Assembly: GCF_040703125.1 (NCBI RefSeq)
Contig: NZ_CP160035.1
Location: forward strand, 1,426,001 to 1,490,000
Length of the DNA: 64,000 nucleotides
Direction: 5' to 3'
From: Flavobacterium ovatum
Lineage (GTDB): Bacteria; Bacteroidota; Bacteroidia; Flavobacteriales; Flavobacteriaceae
This document shows, piece by piece, positions 1 to 8,209 of this stretch; position 1 is the stretch's first letter, and every line of letters starts with the position of its first letter. A model generated the notes under the pieces. The model was not told the DNA's origin. It saw only the letters and a program-made list of their open reading frames with translations, and did not search any database. Position numbers and translations under genes: made by a program.

Positions 1-9
1 AATAAAGAA

Positions 10-32
10 ATCCCGAGCAATCGGGATTTTTT
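10..32 (+). terminator. Rho-independent terminator at window edge
   Basis: A six-base stem (TCCCGA / TCGGGA, extended by A-T) with a GCAA loop is followed by a run of T. It would end a transcript entering from the left of the window; its gene is not visible. The A-rich left flank could let it work on the other strand as well. Confidence 0.75.
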
Positions 33-123
33 GTGTTTAATAGTTTCGTTGTTGGTGGTTTTAAAAGAGTGTTTTAAAGCCTGTGAGTGTTGATTTGTTC
101 TTCCGGTAGTTGTGTTGTTGAAG

Positions 124-240
124 TTGGGCGTGCCCCGCCGAAAAAAGCGGGCCAGGCTATCCGTTTCAATCTTTTTGAGGAAGGAAAAGCCTCTAAAAAG
201 GATTTTCACTGCTATCCTTCACGTAAAAGCACATCCATGA
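124..240. repeat. Dispersed flavobacterial hairpin repeat, copy A
   Basis: The segment holds a GC-rich small hairpin (CCCGC / GCGGG, 134-151), then a CTATCCGTTTCAATC-like block. A long hairpin follows at 169-204, with conserved outer arms (ATCTTTTT / AAAAAGGAT) and an inner stem GAGG / CCTC, and then CACTGCTATCC. Copy B at 30994-31071 has the same plan with different inner-stem bases, which is the mark of a conserved structure. I recognise this type of intergenic element from other Bacteroidota genomes by memory; its function is not known to me. A 70-codon open frame across it looks like chance. Confidence 0.7.
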
Positions 241-299
241 AAATATGTTGGACGCAATTGGGTTTACGCCAGAGATTATTTTTATCGTTTGATATATAG

Positions 300-568
300 T
301 ATTGAAAACTATTTACAATGCAGCCACAAGCTAGTCATTCCGCTTTGAATCCTTTACAAAGTGTTTTGGTGGCTAAAATTCATAAGGCAATTGGAAGTAG
401 AGATTCCTCTTAAACGTATTAGTTTTACTTGGGATCCTACGTAAAATAACTTCATAGTCCGAAAAAAAAAACAAATAAGATTGTGAGCTTCACTCGAATA
501 TTGATTTTATATCTTAATGAAAGTTGAAGGGTTCTATTTATTGTTTTTTTTGTTCATTTTAATACATA
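300..568. other. Gap without recognisable gene
   Basis: No gene is recognisable between the hairpin repeat and the rpmA terminator. Short open frames exist (318-413, 31 codons from an ATG, and an overlapping frame up to about 440), but neither resembles a family I know. The end of the stretch is T- and A-rich. It may be a remnant of a lost gene, but the sequence alone does not prove it. Confidence 0.5.
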
Positions 569-601
569 AAAAAAACCCGATTCTTTCGAATCGGGTTTTT
601 T
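569..601 (-). terminator. Terminator of the rplU-rpmA operon
   Basis: A perfect eight-base stem (CCCGATTC at 576-583, GAATCGGG at 588-595) with a TTTC loop is flanked by A6 and T6. Read on the minus strand it lies 20 bases past the rpmA stop codon. Being symmetrical, it could also stop plus-strand transcripts. Confidence 0.9.
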
Positions 602-620
602 GTTTAATTGAGAAAATCAA

Positions 621-887
621 TTATGCTTCTACTTCGAATGGAAGGATTGAAACGTATGATTTGTTATCTCTTTTCTTTTGGAACTTTACAATTCCAGGTA
701 CTCTTGCGTGTAATGTATGATCTTTACTGATATATACATTTTCACCTGGGTTGTGTTTTGAACCTCTTTGTCTTACGATGATGTTCCCTGCAATAGCAGC
801 TTGTCCACCAAAAATCTTAACACCTAAACGTTTTGATTCTGATTCTCTACCATTCTTGGAACTACCGACACCTTTCTTGTGAGCCAT
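621..887 (-). CDS. rpmA: 50S ribosomal protein L27 (bL27)
   Basis: This is the large-subunit ribosomal protein bL27, whose N-terminal arm reaches the peptidyl-transferase centre. The 88-residue product starts [20 protein letters not shown] and carries the family segment around [16 protein letters not shown] (about residues 27-42). The N-terminus begins directly with the mature form, without the cleaved extension seen in some Firmicutes. It lies 24 bases downstream of rplU, the usual bacterial order, and is followed by a strong terminator. Identification is secure. Confidence 0.98.
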   Translation of the reverse strand: MAHKKGVGSSKNGRESESKRLGVKIFGGQAAIAGNIIVRQRGSKHNPGENVYISKDHTLHARVPGIVKFQKKRDNKSYVSILPFEVEA

Positions 888-911
888 GACGTATTAGTTT
901 TAATATTGTTA

Positions 912-1334
912 TTATTCTTGAGTATCCTCTTTTTTAGCTTTTGCAGCTTTTTTTGCTTTAGGAGCTTCTTCTTCAGTTGCTACTTCTGCCGCTGCTTTTT
1001 TAGGAGCTGCTTTCTTAGCGCCTGTTGCAGTGATTCCTTCGATTACAATTTGAGTAAGATATTGTCTATGACCGTTTCTTTTCTTGTACCCTTTTCTTCT
1101 TTTCTTTTTGAAAACGATAACTTTGTCTCCTTTTAAGTGTTGTAACACTTTAGCTTCTACTGAAGCACCTTCTATAACTGGGGCGCCTAAAGATACGTTT
1201 CCGTTGTCATCTAATAAAAGAACTTTGTCAAAAGAAACTTTTGAACCTTCTTCGTTAGTCAAACGGTTAACATAAACCTTTAAGTCTTTAGTTACTTTGA
1301 ACTGTTGCCCTGCTATCTCTACGATTGCATACAT
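912..1334 (-). CDS. rplU: 50S ribosomal protein L21 (bL21) with basic C-terminal tail
   Basis: This is large-subunit protein bL21, which binds 23S rRNA. Residues 1 to about 103 form the normal L21 domain, starting MYAIVEIAGQQFKV and containing the RRKGYKKRNGHRQ basic loop. The last 35 or so residues are an Ala/Lys/Glu-rich low-complexity tail not present in E. coli L21; such tails are common in Bacteroidota, and I infer that this one is disordered. The gene is the first of a two-gene operon with rpmA and has a clear promoter box about 30 bases upstream. Confidence 0.98.
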   Translation of the reverse strand: MYAIVEIAGQQFKVTKDLKVYVNRLTNEEGSKVSFDKVLLLDDNGNVSLGAPVIEGASVEAKVLQHLKGDKVIVFKKKRRKGYKKRNGHRQYLTQIVIEGITATGAKKAAPKKAAAEVATEEEAPKAKKAAKAKKEDTQE

Positions 1335-1363
1335 ACTAATTGATTTATAAATTTTTAAGGTTG

Positions 1364-1393
1364 CAAATATACAACTTTAAATTTACTGTGCAA
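1364..1393 (-). promoter_or_regulatory. Predicted promoter of rplU-rpmA
   Basis: On the minus strand the sequence reads TATATTTG (1364-1371), an exact match to the Bacteroidota -7 box TAnnTTTG. A TTG (1391-1393) lies 19 bases upstream in the -33 position. The rplU start codon is 29 bases downstream of the box. Confidence 0.7.
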
Positions 1394-1495
1394 TTACTCT
1401 TTTCAAAAATATTTATTTTTAGTTTAAACTTTGTTTTTTAACGGTTTATAATGCTTTGAGTTCGCTTTTACCATATAAAAAACAAGATTGTTTTA

Positions 1496-1524
1496 TTGTC
1501 GATAAATAAAAAAAAGTATTTTTG
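1496..1524 (+). promoter_or_regulatory. Predicted promoter of the M16 peptidase pair
   Basis: TATTTTTG (1517-1524) matches the TAnnTTTG box, with TTG (1496-1498) 18 bases upstream. The ATG at 1577 would then have a leader of about 45 bases. It is divergent from the rplU promoter. Confidence 0.6.
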
Positions 1525-1576
1525 ACAGATTAAGATTCTCTATACGTATTGTAAATACAGTTTTTTATTAATCCTT

Positions 1577-2902
1577 ATGAAAAAATATCTAATGGTGTTA
1601 AGTACTGCCCTTTTAGTTGGCGGAGCAACTGCAGCTCAAACTATAGCTTTTGAAGAATATAATCTGGAAAATGGTTTGCATGTAATTTTACATCAAGATC
1701 ATGATGTTCCAGTGATTGTTACTTCGGTAATGTACCATGTGGGGTCTAAGGATGAAAATCCTAATAAAACTGGTTTTGCTCACTTTTTTGAACATTTATT
1801 GTTTGAAGGGACTAAAAATATTGAAAGAGGTGAGTGGTTTAAAATTGTTTCTTCCAATGGAGGAGTGAATAACGCAAATACCTCTGATGATCGAACCTAT
1901 TACTATGAAGTTTTTCCTTCTAATAATTTGGAACTCGGACTTTGGATGGAGTCAGAGCGATTGATGCATCCTGTTATTAATCAAATTGGGGTGGATACAC
2001 AAACCAAAGTGATTATCGAAGAGAAAAATTCAAGGTATGACAATCAACCGTATGGGATGATTATTGCAAAAGTGAAAGAAAATATCTTTAAAAATCATCC
2101 TTATCGATGGACTACAATAGGTTCTACGGAGCATCTTAATTCGGCGACATTAGAAGATTTTAAAGATTTTAATGCCAAATTCTATATTCCTAATAATGCG
2201 GTTTTAGTTGTTGCAGGTGATTTTGAAAAAAAACAAGCTAAAGAATGGATTAAGGAATATTTTGGACCAATTTTAAAGGGTGCGGAGATCAAAAGAGAAA
2301 CTTTTGTGGAGGAACCTATTGCTCAAACTATAAAAGCTAAATACGAAGATCCTAATATACAGATCCCAATGTTGGTTGCTTCATATAGAACTCCTTCAAT
2401 GAAGACACGTGATTCTCGTGTTCTTGATTTTATCTCAGCTTATCTTAGTGATGGTAAAAGTTCTAAGCTGTATAAGAAAATTGTAGATGATAAGAAAATT
2501 GCTTTACAAATAGGTGCAGTAGGCTTTAATCAAGAAGATTACGGTATGTATATTGTATATGGTTTGCCAATGGAGGGTTTTACAACTGTAGATTTGTTAA
2601 AAGAAATTGATGAGGAAATTGTTAAAATCCAAAAGGATTTAATTTCTGAAAATGATTATCTGAAATTGCAAAATCAATTCGAAAATCAGTATGTTAATGA
2701 AAACTCAAGTCTAGAGGGTGTTGCGGAGAATTTAGCTCGGTACTATTTACTTTACGGTGATATTAATTTGATTAATACTGAAAAAGACATTTATCGATCT
2801 GTAACTAGGGAAGAAATCAGAGAAGTGGCTAATAAATATCTGAATCCAAACCAACGTTTGATATTAGATTATATTCCGGCTAAAGAAGTAAATCAAAATT
2901 AG
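1577..2902 (+). CDS. M16 family zinc peptidase, catalytically complete subunit
   Basis: This is a zinc metallopeptidase of the M16 (pitrilysin / processing-peptidase) family, predicted to be periplasmic. A signal peptide covers about residues 1-20. The inverted zinc motif HFFEH is at 69-73 and the third ligand is probably one of the Glu pair E148/E149, so this subunit has the full active site. The 441-residue length fits one half of the two-half M16 fold. The next gene, 10 bases downstream, encodes the other half without the zinc motif, so the two probably form a heterodimer like other bacterial M16B pairs. The substrate is unknown. Confidence 0.93.
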   Translation: MKKYLMVLSTALLVGGATAAQTIAFEEYNLENGLHVILHQDHDVPVIVTSVMYHVGSKDENPNKTGFAHFFEHLLFEGTKNIERGEWFKIVSSNGGVNNANTSDDRTYYYEVFPSNNLELGLWMESERLMHPVINQIGVDTQTKVIIEEKNSRYDNQPYGMIIAKVKENIFKNHPYRWTTIGSTEHLNSATLEDFKDFNAKFYIPNNAVLVVAGDFEKKQAKEWIKEYFGPILKGAEIKRETFVEEPIAQTIKAKYEDPNIQIPMLVASYRTPSMKTRDSRVLDFISAYLSDGKSSKLYKKIVDDKKIALQIGAVGFNQEDYGMYIVYGLPMEGFTTVDLLKEIDEEIVKIQKDLISENDYLKLQNQFENQYVNENSSLEGVAENLARYYLLYGDINLINTEKDIYRSVTREEIREVANKYLNPNQRLILDYIPAKEVNQN

Positions 2903-2912
2903 TTTTTTGAAT

Positions 2913-4331
2913 ATGAAAAAAACAATATTATTAATCCTATTGATTCTAACAGGAATTATGTACGCACAAGATAGAGCACAACCTAAACCTGGGAAACCAC
3001 CAGTCGTTCATTTAAAAAAACCTCAAACTTTTCAACTGCCTAATGGCTTGAAGGTAATGGTCGTTGAAAACCATAAGTTGCCAAAAGTAAATTTTAATCT
3101 AACAATTGATAATCCGCCGTTTGCTGAAGGTGATAAAAAGGGTGTAGATGATTTATGCAGCAGTCTCATAGGGAATGGAAGTTCTAAAATTGCTAAAGAT
3201 GATTTTAATGAGGAAGTTGACTTCATGGGAGCATCTATCAGTTTTACTTCGCATGGGGCAAGAGCGAATACTTTATCGCGTTATGCGGTAAGGGTACTTG
3301 AATTAATGTCTTTTGGGGCTTTGTATCCTGATTTTACTCAAGTTGAATTTGATAAAGAAAAAGCTAAAATTATTGAAAGCTTAAAGTCTGAAGAAAAGAG
3401 TGTGCCTGCTATCGCGAGTCGTGTAGTGGATGCTTTAGCTTTTGGTGTTGAACATCCTTTGGGTGAATTTGTGACTCCTGAAACTTTAAATAATGTTACA
3501 TTAAATGATGTTAAAGATTTATATGCTACTTATTTTAGTCCTGAAAATGCCTATTTAGTAATTGTAGGAGATGTGAAGTTTGTTGAGATTAAACCATGGG
3601 TTGAAAAACTATTTGGTTCTTGGAAGAAAACAAATATGCCCACATTGACTTATGCTGATCCTGAAAATGTAGCTTCTACTCAAATTAATTTTGTAGATGT
3701 GCCTAATGCAGTACAGTCCGAAATTTCTGTGGTGAATACCTTTTTACTAAAAATGAGTGATAAAGATTTTTTTCCTGCGGCTCTGGCATCAACTATCTTA
3801 GGAGGAGAATTCAATAGTTATTTGAATATGAATTTAAGGGAGAAAAACGGATGGACTTATGGGGCTAATTCCTCAATAGGAGCAGGGAAGTATGTGACTA
3901 AAGTACGCTCGTATTCAGCAGTAAGGAATGCGGTTACAGATAGTGCTGCAGTCGAAATTGTTAAAGAAATTAAGCGATTGCGAACAGAGAAGGTTACCGA
4001 AGAACGTTTAGCATCAGTGAAAGCAGGTTTCATAGGTCGTTTTGTGATGCAAGCACAAAAACCACAATCAGTAGCTCGTTATGCGCTGAATACTGAAGTT
4101 GAGGAATTGCCAAAAGATTTTTATGAAAACTACATCAAAACTATAACTGCTGTTACTCCTGATGATATTATTAAAGTCGCTAATAAATATTTTCGTGTAG
4201 ATAATAGTCGCATTGTTATTGCGGGAAAAGGAGAGGAAGTACTTCTTGGATTAGAAAAGTTAGGATTGCCTATTTATTATTTTGATAAATATGGAAATCC
4301 AGTTGAGAAGCCTGTTTTTAAGAAAGAATAA
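2913..4331 (+). CDS. M16 family peptidase-like subunit without zinc motif
   Basis: This is the partner of the preceding M16 peptidase: the same fold, but the HxxEH motif is missing (the region reads GVDDLCSSLIGNGSS). It is predicted to be non-catalytic and to complete the substrate chamber. A signal peptide runs to about residue 19 (ending MYAQ). I start at the ATG at 2913; an upstream in-frame TTG at 2907 is unlikely. The C-terminal part keeps family features such as REKNGWTYGANSS, the segment that in other M16 proteins binds substrate. The two genes form an operon. Confidence 0.9.
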   Translation: MKKTILLILLILTGIMYAQDRAQPKPGKPPVVHLKKPQTFQLPNGLKVMVVENHKLPKVNFNLTIDNPPFAEGDKKGVDDLCSSLIGNGSSKIAKDDFNEEVDFMGASISFTSHGARANTLSRYAVRVLELMSFGALYPDFTQVEFDKEKAKIIESLKSEEKSVPAIASRVVDALAFGVEHPLGEFVTPETLNNVTLNDVKDLYATYFSPENAYLVIVGDVKFVEIKPWVEKLFGSWKKTNMPTLTYADPENVASTQINFVDVPNAVQSEISVVNTFLLKMSDKDFFPAALASTILGGEFNSYLNMNLREKNGWTYGANSSIGAGKYVTKVRSYSAVRNAVTDSAAVEIVKEIKRLRTEKVTEERLASVKAGFIGRFVMQAQKPQSVARYALNTEVEELPKDFYENYIKTITAVTPDDIIKVANKYFRVDNSRIVIAGKGEEVLLGLEKLGLPIYYFDKYGNPVEKPVFKKE

Positions 4332-4378
4332 GGTTGTTTTTGAAAACAAAAAGTTATTAAGAATTTGAATGCATTTTC

Positions 4379-5257
4379 TTAATGGCTTTTTTGTTTTTTA
4401 GCAGAAAGATAAACTCCGATTAAAATGATAAATGCTCCTAAAAACTGGATTGGTGTTAATATTTCGTGATCTAATAATCCCCAAAAGAAAGCAACTAGAG
4501 GAATTAAATAAGTGACAGAAGAAGCGAAAATGGGTGAGGCTATTTGAATTAATTTAAAAAAAAGGATATTGGCAATTCCTGTTCCAATGACTCCTAGTAT
4601 TAAGATGTAAATGGTTGCTTGTCTTACTTTCTCAATATGAATCATTTCGATATACCCTGATGAGAAAAGGATGAATAGAGCAGGAAAAAACAATATGGCA
4701 AAATTCCCCGTTGTGATGCTTAATGGGCTTAAATCTGATAAGTATTTTTTTATCAAATTAACATTAATTGCATAGCAAATGGATGCGATAATGACCAATA
4801 TAGCGTAAAAGTAATTCTGTTCAGGATGATTCATTGCTCCATTTAGAACAAGTAATAAGCTTCCGATTAGTCCAATGAAAACACCCCAAAGCTGACGCTT
4901 TTGAAAGCCAACACTAAATGCAATAGTTCCTATTAATAAAGTATTTAGTGGCGTCAAAGAATTTAATATAGCGGTAACAGAACTGTCTAGTTCTGTTTGA
5001 GAAATGGCAAATAGGTAAGCAGGTAAAAAGGTGCCACATACAGCTGTGAGTGCAATATATTTCCATTTATTTCGTGGAATTAGAAATAAGCTTTTGAATC
5101 CTATTAGAATTAGAAAAAGGGATGCGAAAATAATTCGTAAGGAACCAAGTTGAATAGCGGTGAGTCCAATTAGCCCTTTTTTAATTAAGATGAATGAGCT
5201 TCCCCAAATAAGTGCTAAGATTATTAAATAGTTCCACTTTATTTGTTTTGACTTCAT
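4379..5257 (-). CDS. EamA-family (drug/metabolite superfamily) membrane transporter
   Basis: The 292-residue product has about ten hydrophobic segments arranged as two repeats of five, the layout of EamA/RhaT-type exporters of small metabolites. It begins MKSKQIKWNYLIILALIWGS, and the W-G-S-S motif after the first helix is typical of the family. It lies alone on the minus strand between two plus-strand units, and I see no neighbour that suggests a substrate. Confidence 0.88.
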   Translation of the reverse strand: MKSKQIKWNYLIILALIWGSSFILIKKGLIGLTAIQLGSLRIIFASLFLILIGFKSLFLIPRNKWKYIALTAVCGTFLPAYLFAISQTELDSSVTAILNSLTPLNTLLIGTIAFSVGFQKRQLWGVFIGLIGSLLLVLNGAMNHPEQNYFYAILVIIASICYAINVNLIKKYLSDLSPLSITTGNFAILFFPALFILFSSGYIEMIHIEKVRQATIYILILGVIGTGIANILFFKLIQIASPIFASSVTYLIPLVAFFWGLLDHEILTPIQFLGAFIILIGVYLSAKKQKSH

Positions 5258-5315
5258 AATTTATATTTTAACCCAAAATTGTAATTATTTTATGAATTAA
5301 CGGTGGTATTTTGAG

Positions 5316-5323
5316 TAATTTTG
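5316..5323 (+). promoter_or_regulatory. Predicted -7 box for the HMA lipoprotein gene
   Basis: TAATTTTG matches TAnnTTTG and lies 25 bases before the ATG at 5349. I see no good TTTG box upstream. Confidence 0.45.
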
Positions 5324-5348
5324 TAATAATTTTTTAAACAATTATACG

Positions 5349-5729
5349 ATGAATATTATAAAATCGATTGCGTTATTAGTTTTTACAGGTGTTGTAATGA
5401 CGAGCTGCAAACAAAATACGGAAGTAGCGGAGAAGATTATTCCTCAGAACGCTCAAAATGAAGCCCCAAAATTAAAGAAAGAAATTGCTGCTGAAAACTT
5501 GCAATCTGCTACTTTTAAAATTGACGGTATGGTTTGTGCGATGGGTTGTGCAAAAGTAATTCAAGATGATCTTACCAAATTGGACGGTGTTCAAGTTGCG
5601 GAAGTTGACTTTGATAAAAAAATAGCATCTGTTTCTTTTGATAAAACAGTTCTTAATCAAGAATCGTTAACTAAAATTGTACAAGCTACAGGAGATGGGA
5701 CTACTTATAAAGTATCTGATTTTAAATAA
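5349..5729 (+). CDS. Lipoprotein with heavy-metal-associated (HMA) domain
   Basis: A lipoprotein signal ends in the lipobox M-T-S-C with lipidated C20. After a linker, about residues 53-125 form one HMA domain, the fold of copper chaperones and of the metal-binding domains of copper ATPases. The metal loop reads GMVCAMGCAKV, so its two cysteines (C63, C67) are three residues apart instead of the classical CxxC. The protein is probably anchored to a membrane facing the periplasm, and is either a metal-binding chaperone or a buffer. No transporter adjoins it. Confidence 0.85.
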   Translation: MNIIKSIALLVFTGVVMTSCKQNTEVAEKIIPQNAQNEAPKLKKEIAAENLQSATFKIDGMVCAMGCAKVIQDDLTKLDGVQVAEVDFDKKIASVSFDKTVLNQESLTKIVQATGDGTTYKVSDFK

Positions 5730-5740
5730 TTCAGCTCTTG

Positions 5741-5800
5741 TTTTAAACAAAAAAAACCATTAAGGAATTAATTTTTTAATGGTTTTTTTTTTGTTTAAAA
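5741..5800. terminator. Bidirectional terminator between convergent genes
   Basis: A long inverted repeat pairs TTTTAAAC-A8-CCATTAA (from 5741) with TTAATGG-T10-GTTTAAAA (to 5800). The core stem ACCATTAA / TTAATGGT has A- and T-tracts on both sides, so it can end both the HMA lipoprotein transcript and the gldD transcript. Confidence 0.88.
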
Positions 5801-5808
5801 TGTCGTAA

Positions 5809-6372
5809 CTATTTCCACTTCAAAGTTTCCATAAGTCGTTGCATGTCATTTTTGATATAACTAGCTGCGGGCATAATGGAGTCGAAATTTGGTTTTGCGT
5901 AAAAATAAACGGAACCTGTTACAAAATGCTTTGCACTATCTGTTACGTAAAATTGTGAATTGGTTGCTGCATTACCGTTGACTTGGTAGAACATACCGTA
6001 AACTTTTTTTTCAGGGTTTAAATAAGGTTGTTCTAGTATGTCATCAGCTTTGATTACGTGTTCGTAGGTTAGTTTTTGAGCATCGCGTAAAAGATTGTTG
6101 ATGTTGCCATTTACAGGTTTGTAAGTTAGGTAAATAGTAGCTTTCATTTTTGGATACGAAATACTAAAACCACAGTCTTTATCAGCTTTGATGATTGCTT
6201 TTTCATTTATTTCAAAAGCAAAAGGACAATTGTTTTCGAAATTAGCATATTGCGCTTCAGGATAATCGAGTCTTAAATAACTGGAAGGTTTTGGTAGTAC
6301 ATTGTCTTTGCAGCTCAATACCAAAAAAGGAATAAAAAACAGAGTGTAATAAATAATCTTTTTTTGTAACAT
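5809..6372 (-). CDS. gldD: Gliding motility lipoprotein GldD
   Basis: GldD is a lipoprotein needed for gliding in Flavobacterium johnsoniae and is associated with the GldKLMN/SprA type IX secretion machinery. The 187-residue product has a lipoprotein signal (V-L-S-C, C21) followed by a segment starting KDNVLPKPSSYLRLDYP, characteristic of the family. It is the last gene of an ssb-gldE-gldD run and is 28 bases after gldE. The neighbourhood is the same as in F. johnsoniae, which supports the name. Confidence 0.95.
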   Translation of the reverse strand: MLQKKIIYYTLFFIPFLVLSCKDNVLPKPSSYLRLDYPEAQYANFENNCPFAFEINEKAIIKADKDCGFSISYPKMKATIYLTYKPVNGNINNLLRDAQKLTYEHVIKADDILEQPYLNPEKKVYGMFYQVNGNAATNSQFYVTDSAKHFVTGSVYFYAKPNFDSIMPAASYIKNDMQRLMETLKWK

Positions 6373-6400
6373 TTGGCTTGGTTTTAGTAAACTGAAATAA

Positions 6401-7696
6401 TTAATCTAGTGTTACTTTTATTTGTTTGATACGTTTGTTGTCAACGGTTTCTACTTTAAAAGTACAGTTTCCGTAGTTGATTTTTTGTCCTTTTTTTGGA
6501 AAATTACCAACGATTTCCAAAAGGAATCCTGCTAAGGTTTCTGCTTCCCCTTTTTTAGATTCAAAAAGGTCCTCGTCAACTTCTACAATCCGATAAAAAT
6601 CTTTTAAGTTAATTTTGCCTTCAAAAATAAAATTTTTCTCGTCAAGTTGAGAGAAATTAACATCTTCATCATCAAATTCATCACTGATATCTCCAACAAT
6701 TTCTTCGATTACATCCTCTAATGAAACTAATCCAGACGTTCCTCCGTACTCATCCACGACAATGGCTAAATGGTTTTTCATGTTTTGAAAATCCTTAAGT
6801 AGGTTGTCGAGTTTTTTGTTTTCAGGAACAAAAAACGGTTCTTTAATTAAAGAAGTCCAATTGAATTCTTTTTTGTTAATGTATGGTAGTAAGTCTTTTA
6901 CGAATAGTATGCCTTCAATTTGGTCAATATTGTCTCGGTAAACGGGAATTCTAGAGTATCCTTTTTCGATGATTTTAGGACAGATTTCTTCAAAGGTTTC
7001 TGTGATCTCTAGCGCAAATACATCAATACGAGGACTCATGACTTGCTTGGTATCTGTGTTACCAAAAGTTACGATGCCTTCAAGTATCTTTTGTTCCTCA
7101 GAGGAGGTGTCATCAGAAGAGGTCAGTTCCAGGGCTTGTGATAATTGATCAACAGAAAAATTAGTTTTTTGCTTACCTAATTTATTATGTAAATAAACAG
7201 TAGTCGAACGCATAGGGACGCTAATAGGTGTGAGGATAGTATCTAAGATAGAAATAGGTAACGCTATAAATTGTGCAAACTTAATGTTATTACGGCTCGC
7301 GTAAACTTTAGGTAGAACCTCTCCAAAAAGCAATAATAAAAAGGTGACTACAATTACTTCAAGTATGAATTTGATAACAGGGGAGTGGACACTTGCGAAT
7401 AAATTGCCTCCAATAAATGAGAACAAGATCACGACTCCTATGTTGATGAAATTATTAGCTACTAAAAGGGTGGCAAGTAATTTTTTTGGGCGACTTAGTA
7501 ATTCTGTGAGGATTTTGCCTTTAGAGTTGTTTTCTTGGGTGCTGTCATCAATGTCTTTTTGTGAAAGAGAAAACAAGGCTACTTCGGCACCAGAAATTAT
7601 TGCTGAGCAAAAAAGCAAGGCGAATATTCCAATGATGCCAAACAATAAATCGCCGTCTATTGTGTGTGTTAAATTCAAACTGGGCTCTGGGTCCAA
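6401..7696 (-). CDS. gldE: Gliding motility-associated protein GldE (CNNM/CorC-type)
   Basis: The 431-residue membrane protein has an N-terminal DUF21/CNNM transmembrane domain (about residues 18-160), a pair of CBS domains (about 205-330) and a CorC/HlyC C-terminal domain (about 345-431). This is the layout of magnesium/cobalt-export-related proteins. In Flavobacterium the copy adjoining gldD is called GldE and is linked genetically to gliding. The motif DEYGGTSGLVSLEDVIEEIV lies in the second CBS domain. It is 23 bases downstream of ssb and upstream of gldD, and is likely co-transcribed with both. Confidence 0.94.
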   Translation of the reverse strand: MDPEPSLNLTHTIDGDLLFGIIGIFALLFCSAIISGAEVALFSLSQKDIDDSTQENNSKGKILTELLSRPKKLLATLLVANNFINIGVVILFSFIGGNLFASVHSPVIKFILEVIVVTFLLLLFGEVLPKVYASRNNIKFAQFIALPISILDTILTPISVPMRSTTVYLHNKLGKQKTNFSVDQLSQALELTSSDDTSSEEQKILEGIVTFGNTDTKQVMSPRIDVFALEITETFEEICPKIIEKGYSRIPVYRDNIDQIEGILFVKDLLPYINKKEFNWTSLIKEPFFVPENKKLDNLLKDFQNMKNHLAIVVDEYGGTSGLVSLEDVIEEIVGDISDEFDDEDVNFSQLDEKNFIFEGKINLKDFYRIVEVDEDLFESKKGEAETLAGFLLEIVGNFPKKGQKINYGNCTFKVETVDNKRIKQIKVTLD

Positions 7697-7719
7697 ATTA
7701 AAAAAGATTAGTTAAACAA

Positions 7720-8160
7720 TTAAAACGGCAAATCATTAATTGGTAAGTCGTTATTTTCTGGGTCAAAGTTAGTGTTTTTTGGTGATTCAGATGTTGCGTT
7801 TTGTTTGTTGTTTTCAGTGTCTTTTTTAGTGGATAAAAAAGTAAACTCTGTAACCTGAATTTCAGTCGTGTGTTTTGTGGTTCCGTCTTCTGTTTGCCAT
7901 TGGCGTGACTTGATACGTCCCTCTATGTATATTTTATCTCCTTTGGATAAGTATTTCTCGCAAATTTCGGCTGCTTTATTTCTAACTACTAAATTATGCC
8001 ATTCAGTAGAAGTGATTTTTTCATTGGTTGTTTTGTTAATATAGATTTCATTTGTCGCCAATGAAAATCTGCCGATGCAGTTTCCTCCATCGAAATAATG
8101 CATTTTAACATCGTCTCCAAGATGACCAATTAGCATGACTTTATTTAATGTTCCGTTCAT
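7720..8160 (-). CDS. ssb: Single-stranded DNA-binding protein
   Basis: SSB coats single-stranded DNA in replication and repair. Residues 1 to about 107 form the OB fold (MNGTLNKVMLIGHLGDDVKM, later WHNLVVRNKAAEICEKYLSK). A polar linker follows, and the protein ends in NDLPINDLPF, the acidic tip that recruits partner proteins. The length, 146 residues, is usual. It heads the ssb-gldE-gldD operon and has a TATCTTTG box upstream. Confidence 0.97.
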   Translation of the reverse strand: MNGTLNKVMLIGHLGDDVKMHYFDGGNCIGRFSLATNEIYINKTTNEKITSTEWHNLVVRNKAAEICEKYLSKGDKIYIEGRIKSRQWQTEDGTTKHTTEIQVTEFTFLSTKKDTENNKQNATSESPKNTNFDPENNDLPINDLPF

Positions 8161-8181
8161 AATATTATATGGTATTTATAT

Positions 8182-8189
8182 CAAAGATA
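8182..8189 (-). promoter_or_regulatory. Predicted -7 box for ssb-gldE-gldD
   Basis: Read on the minus strand this is TATCTTTG, a match to TAnnTTTG, 21 bases before the ssb start codon. No clear -33 element is visible. Confidence 0.5.
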
Positions 8190-8209
8190 CATTTTTTTTA
8201 AACTGTATT

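Noticed and set aside
87..299. 70-codon open frame starting in the first hairpin repeat
   Set aside because: It runs across the repeat's hairpins, and its composition (GRAPPKKAGQ...) follows the DNA structure. Similar frames arise by chance in other copies of this element type.
300..460. Short open frames that might be remnants of a gene
   Set aside because: No family resemblance could be seen in either frame, so no pseudogene was called.
517..720. 67-codon frame through the rpmA terminator and antisense to rpmA
   Set aside because: It crosses a strong terminator and overlaps a conserved ribosomal protein gene on the other strand.
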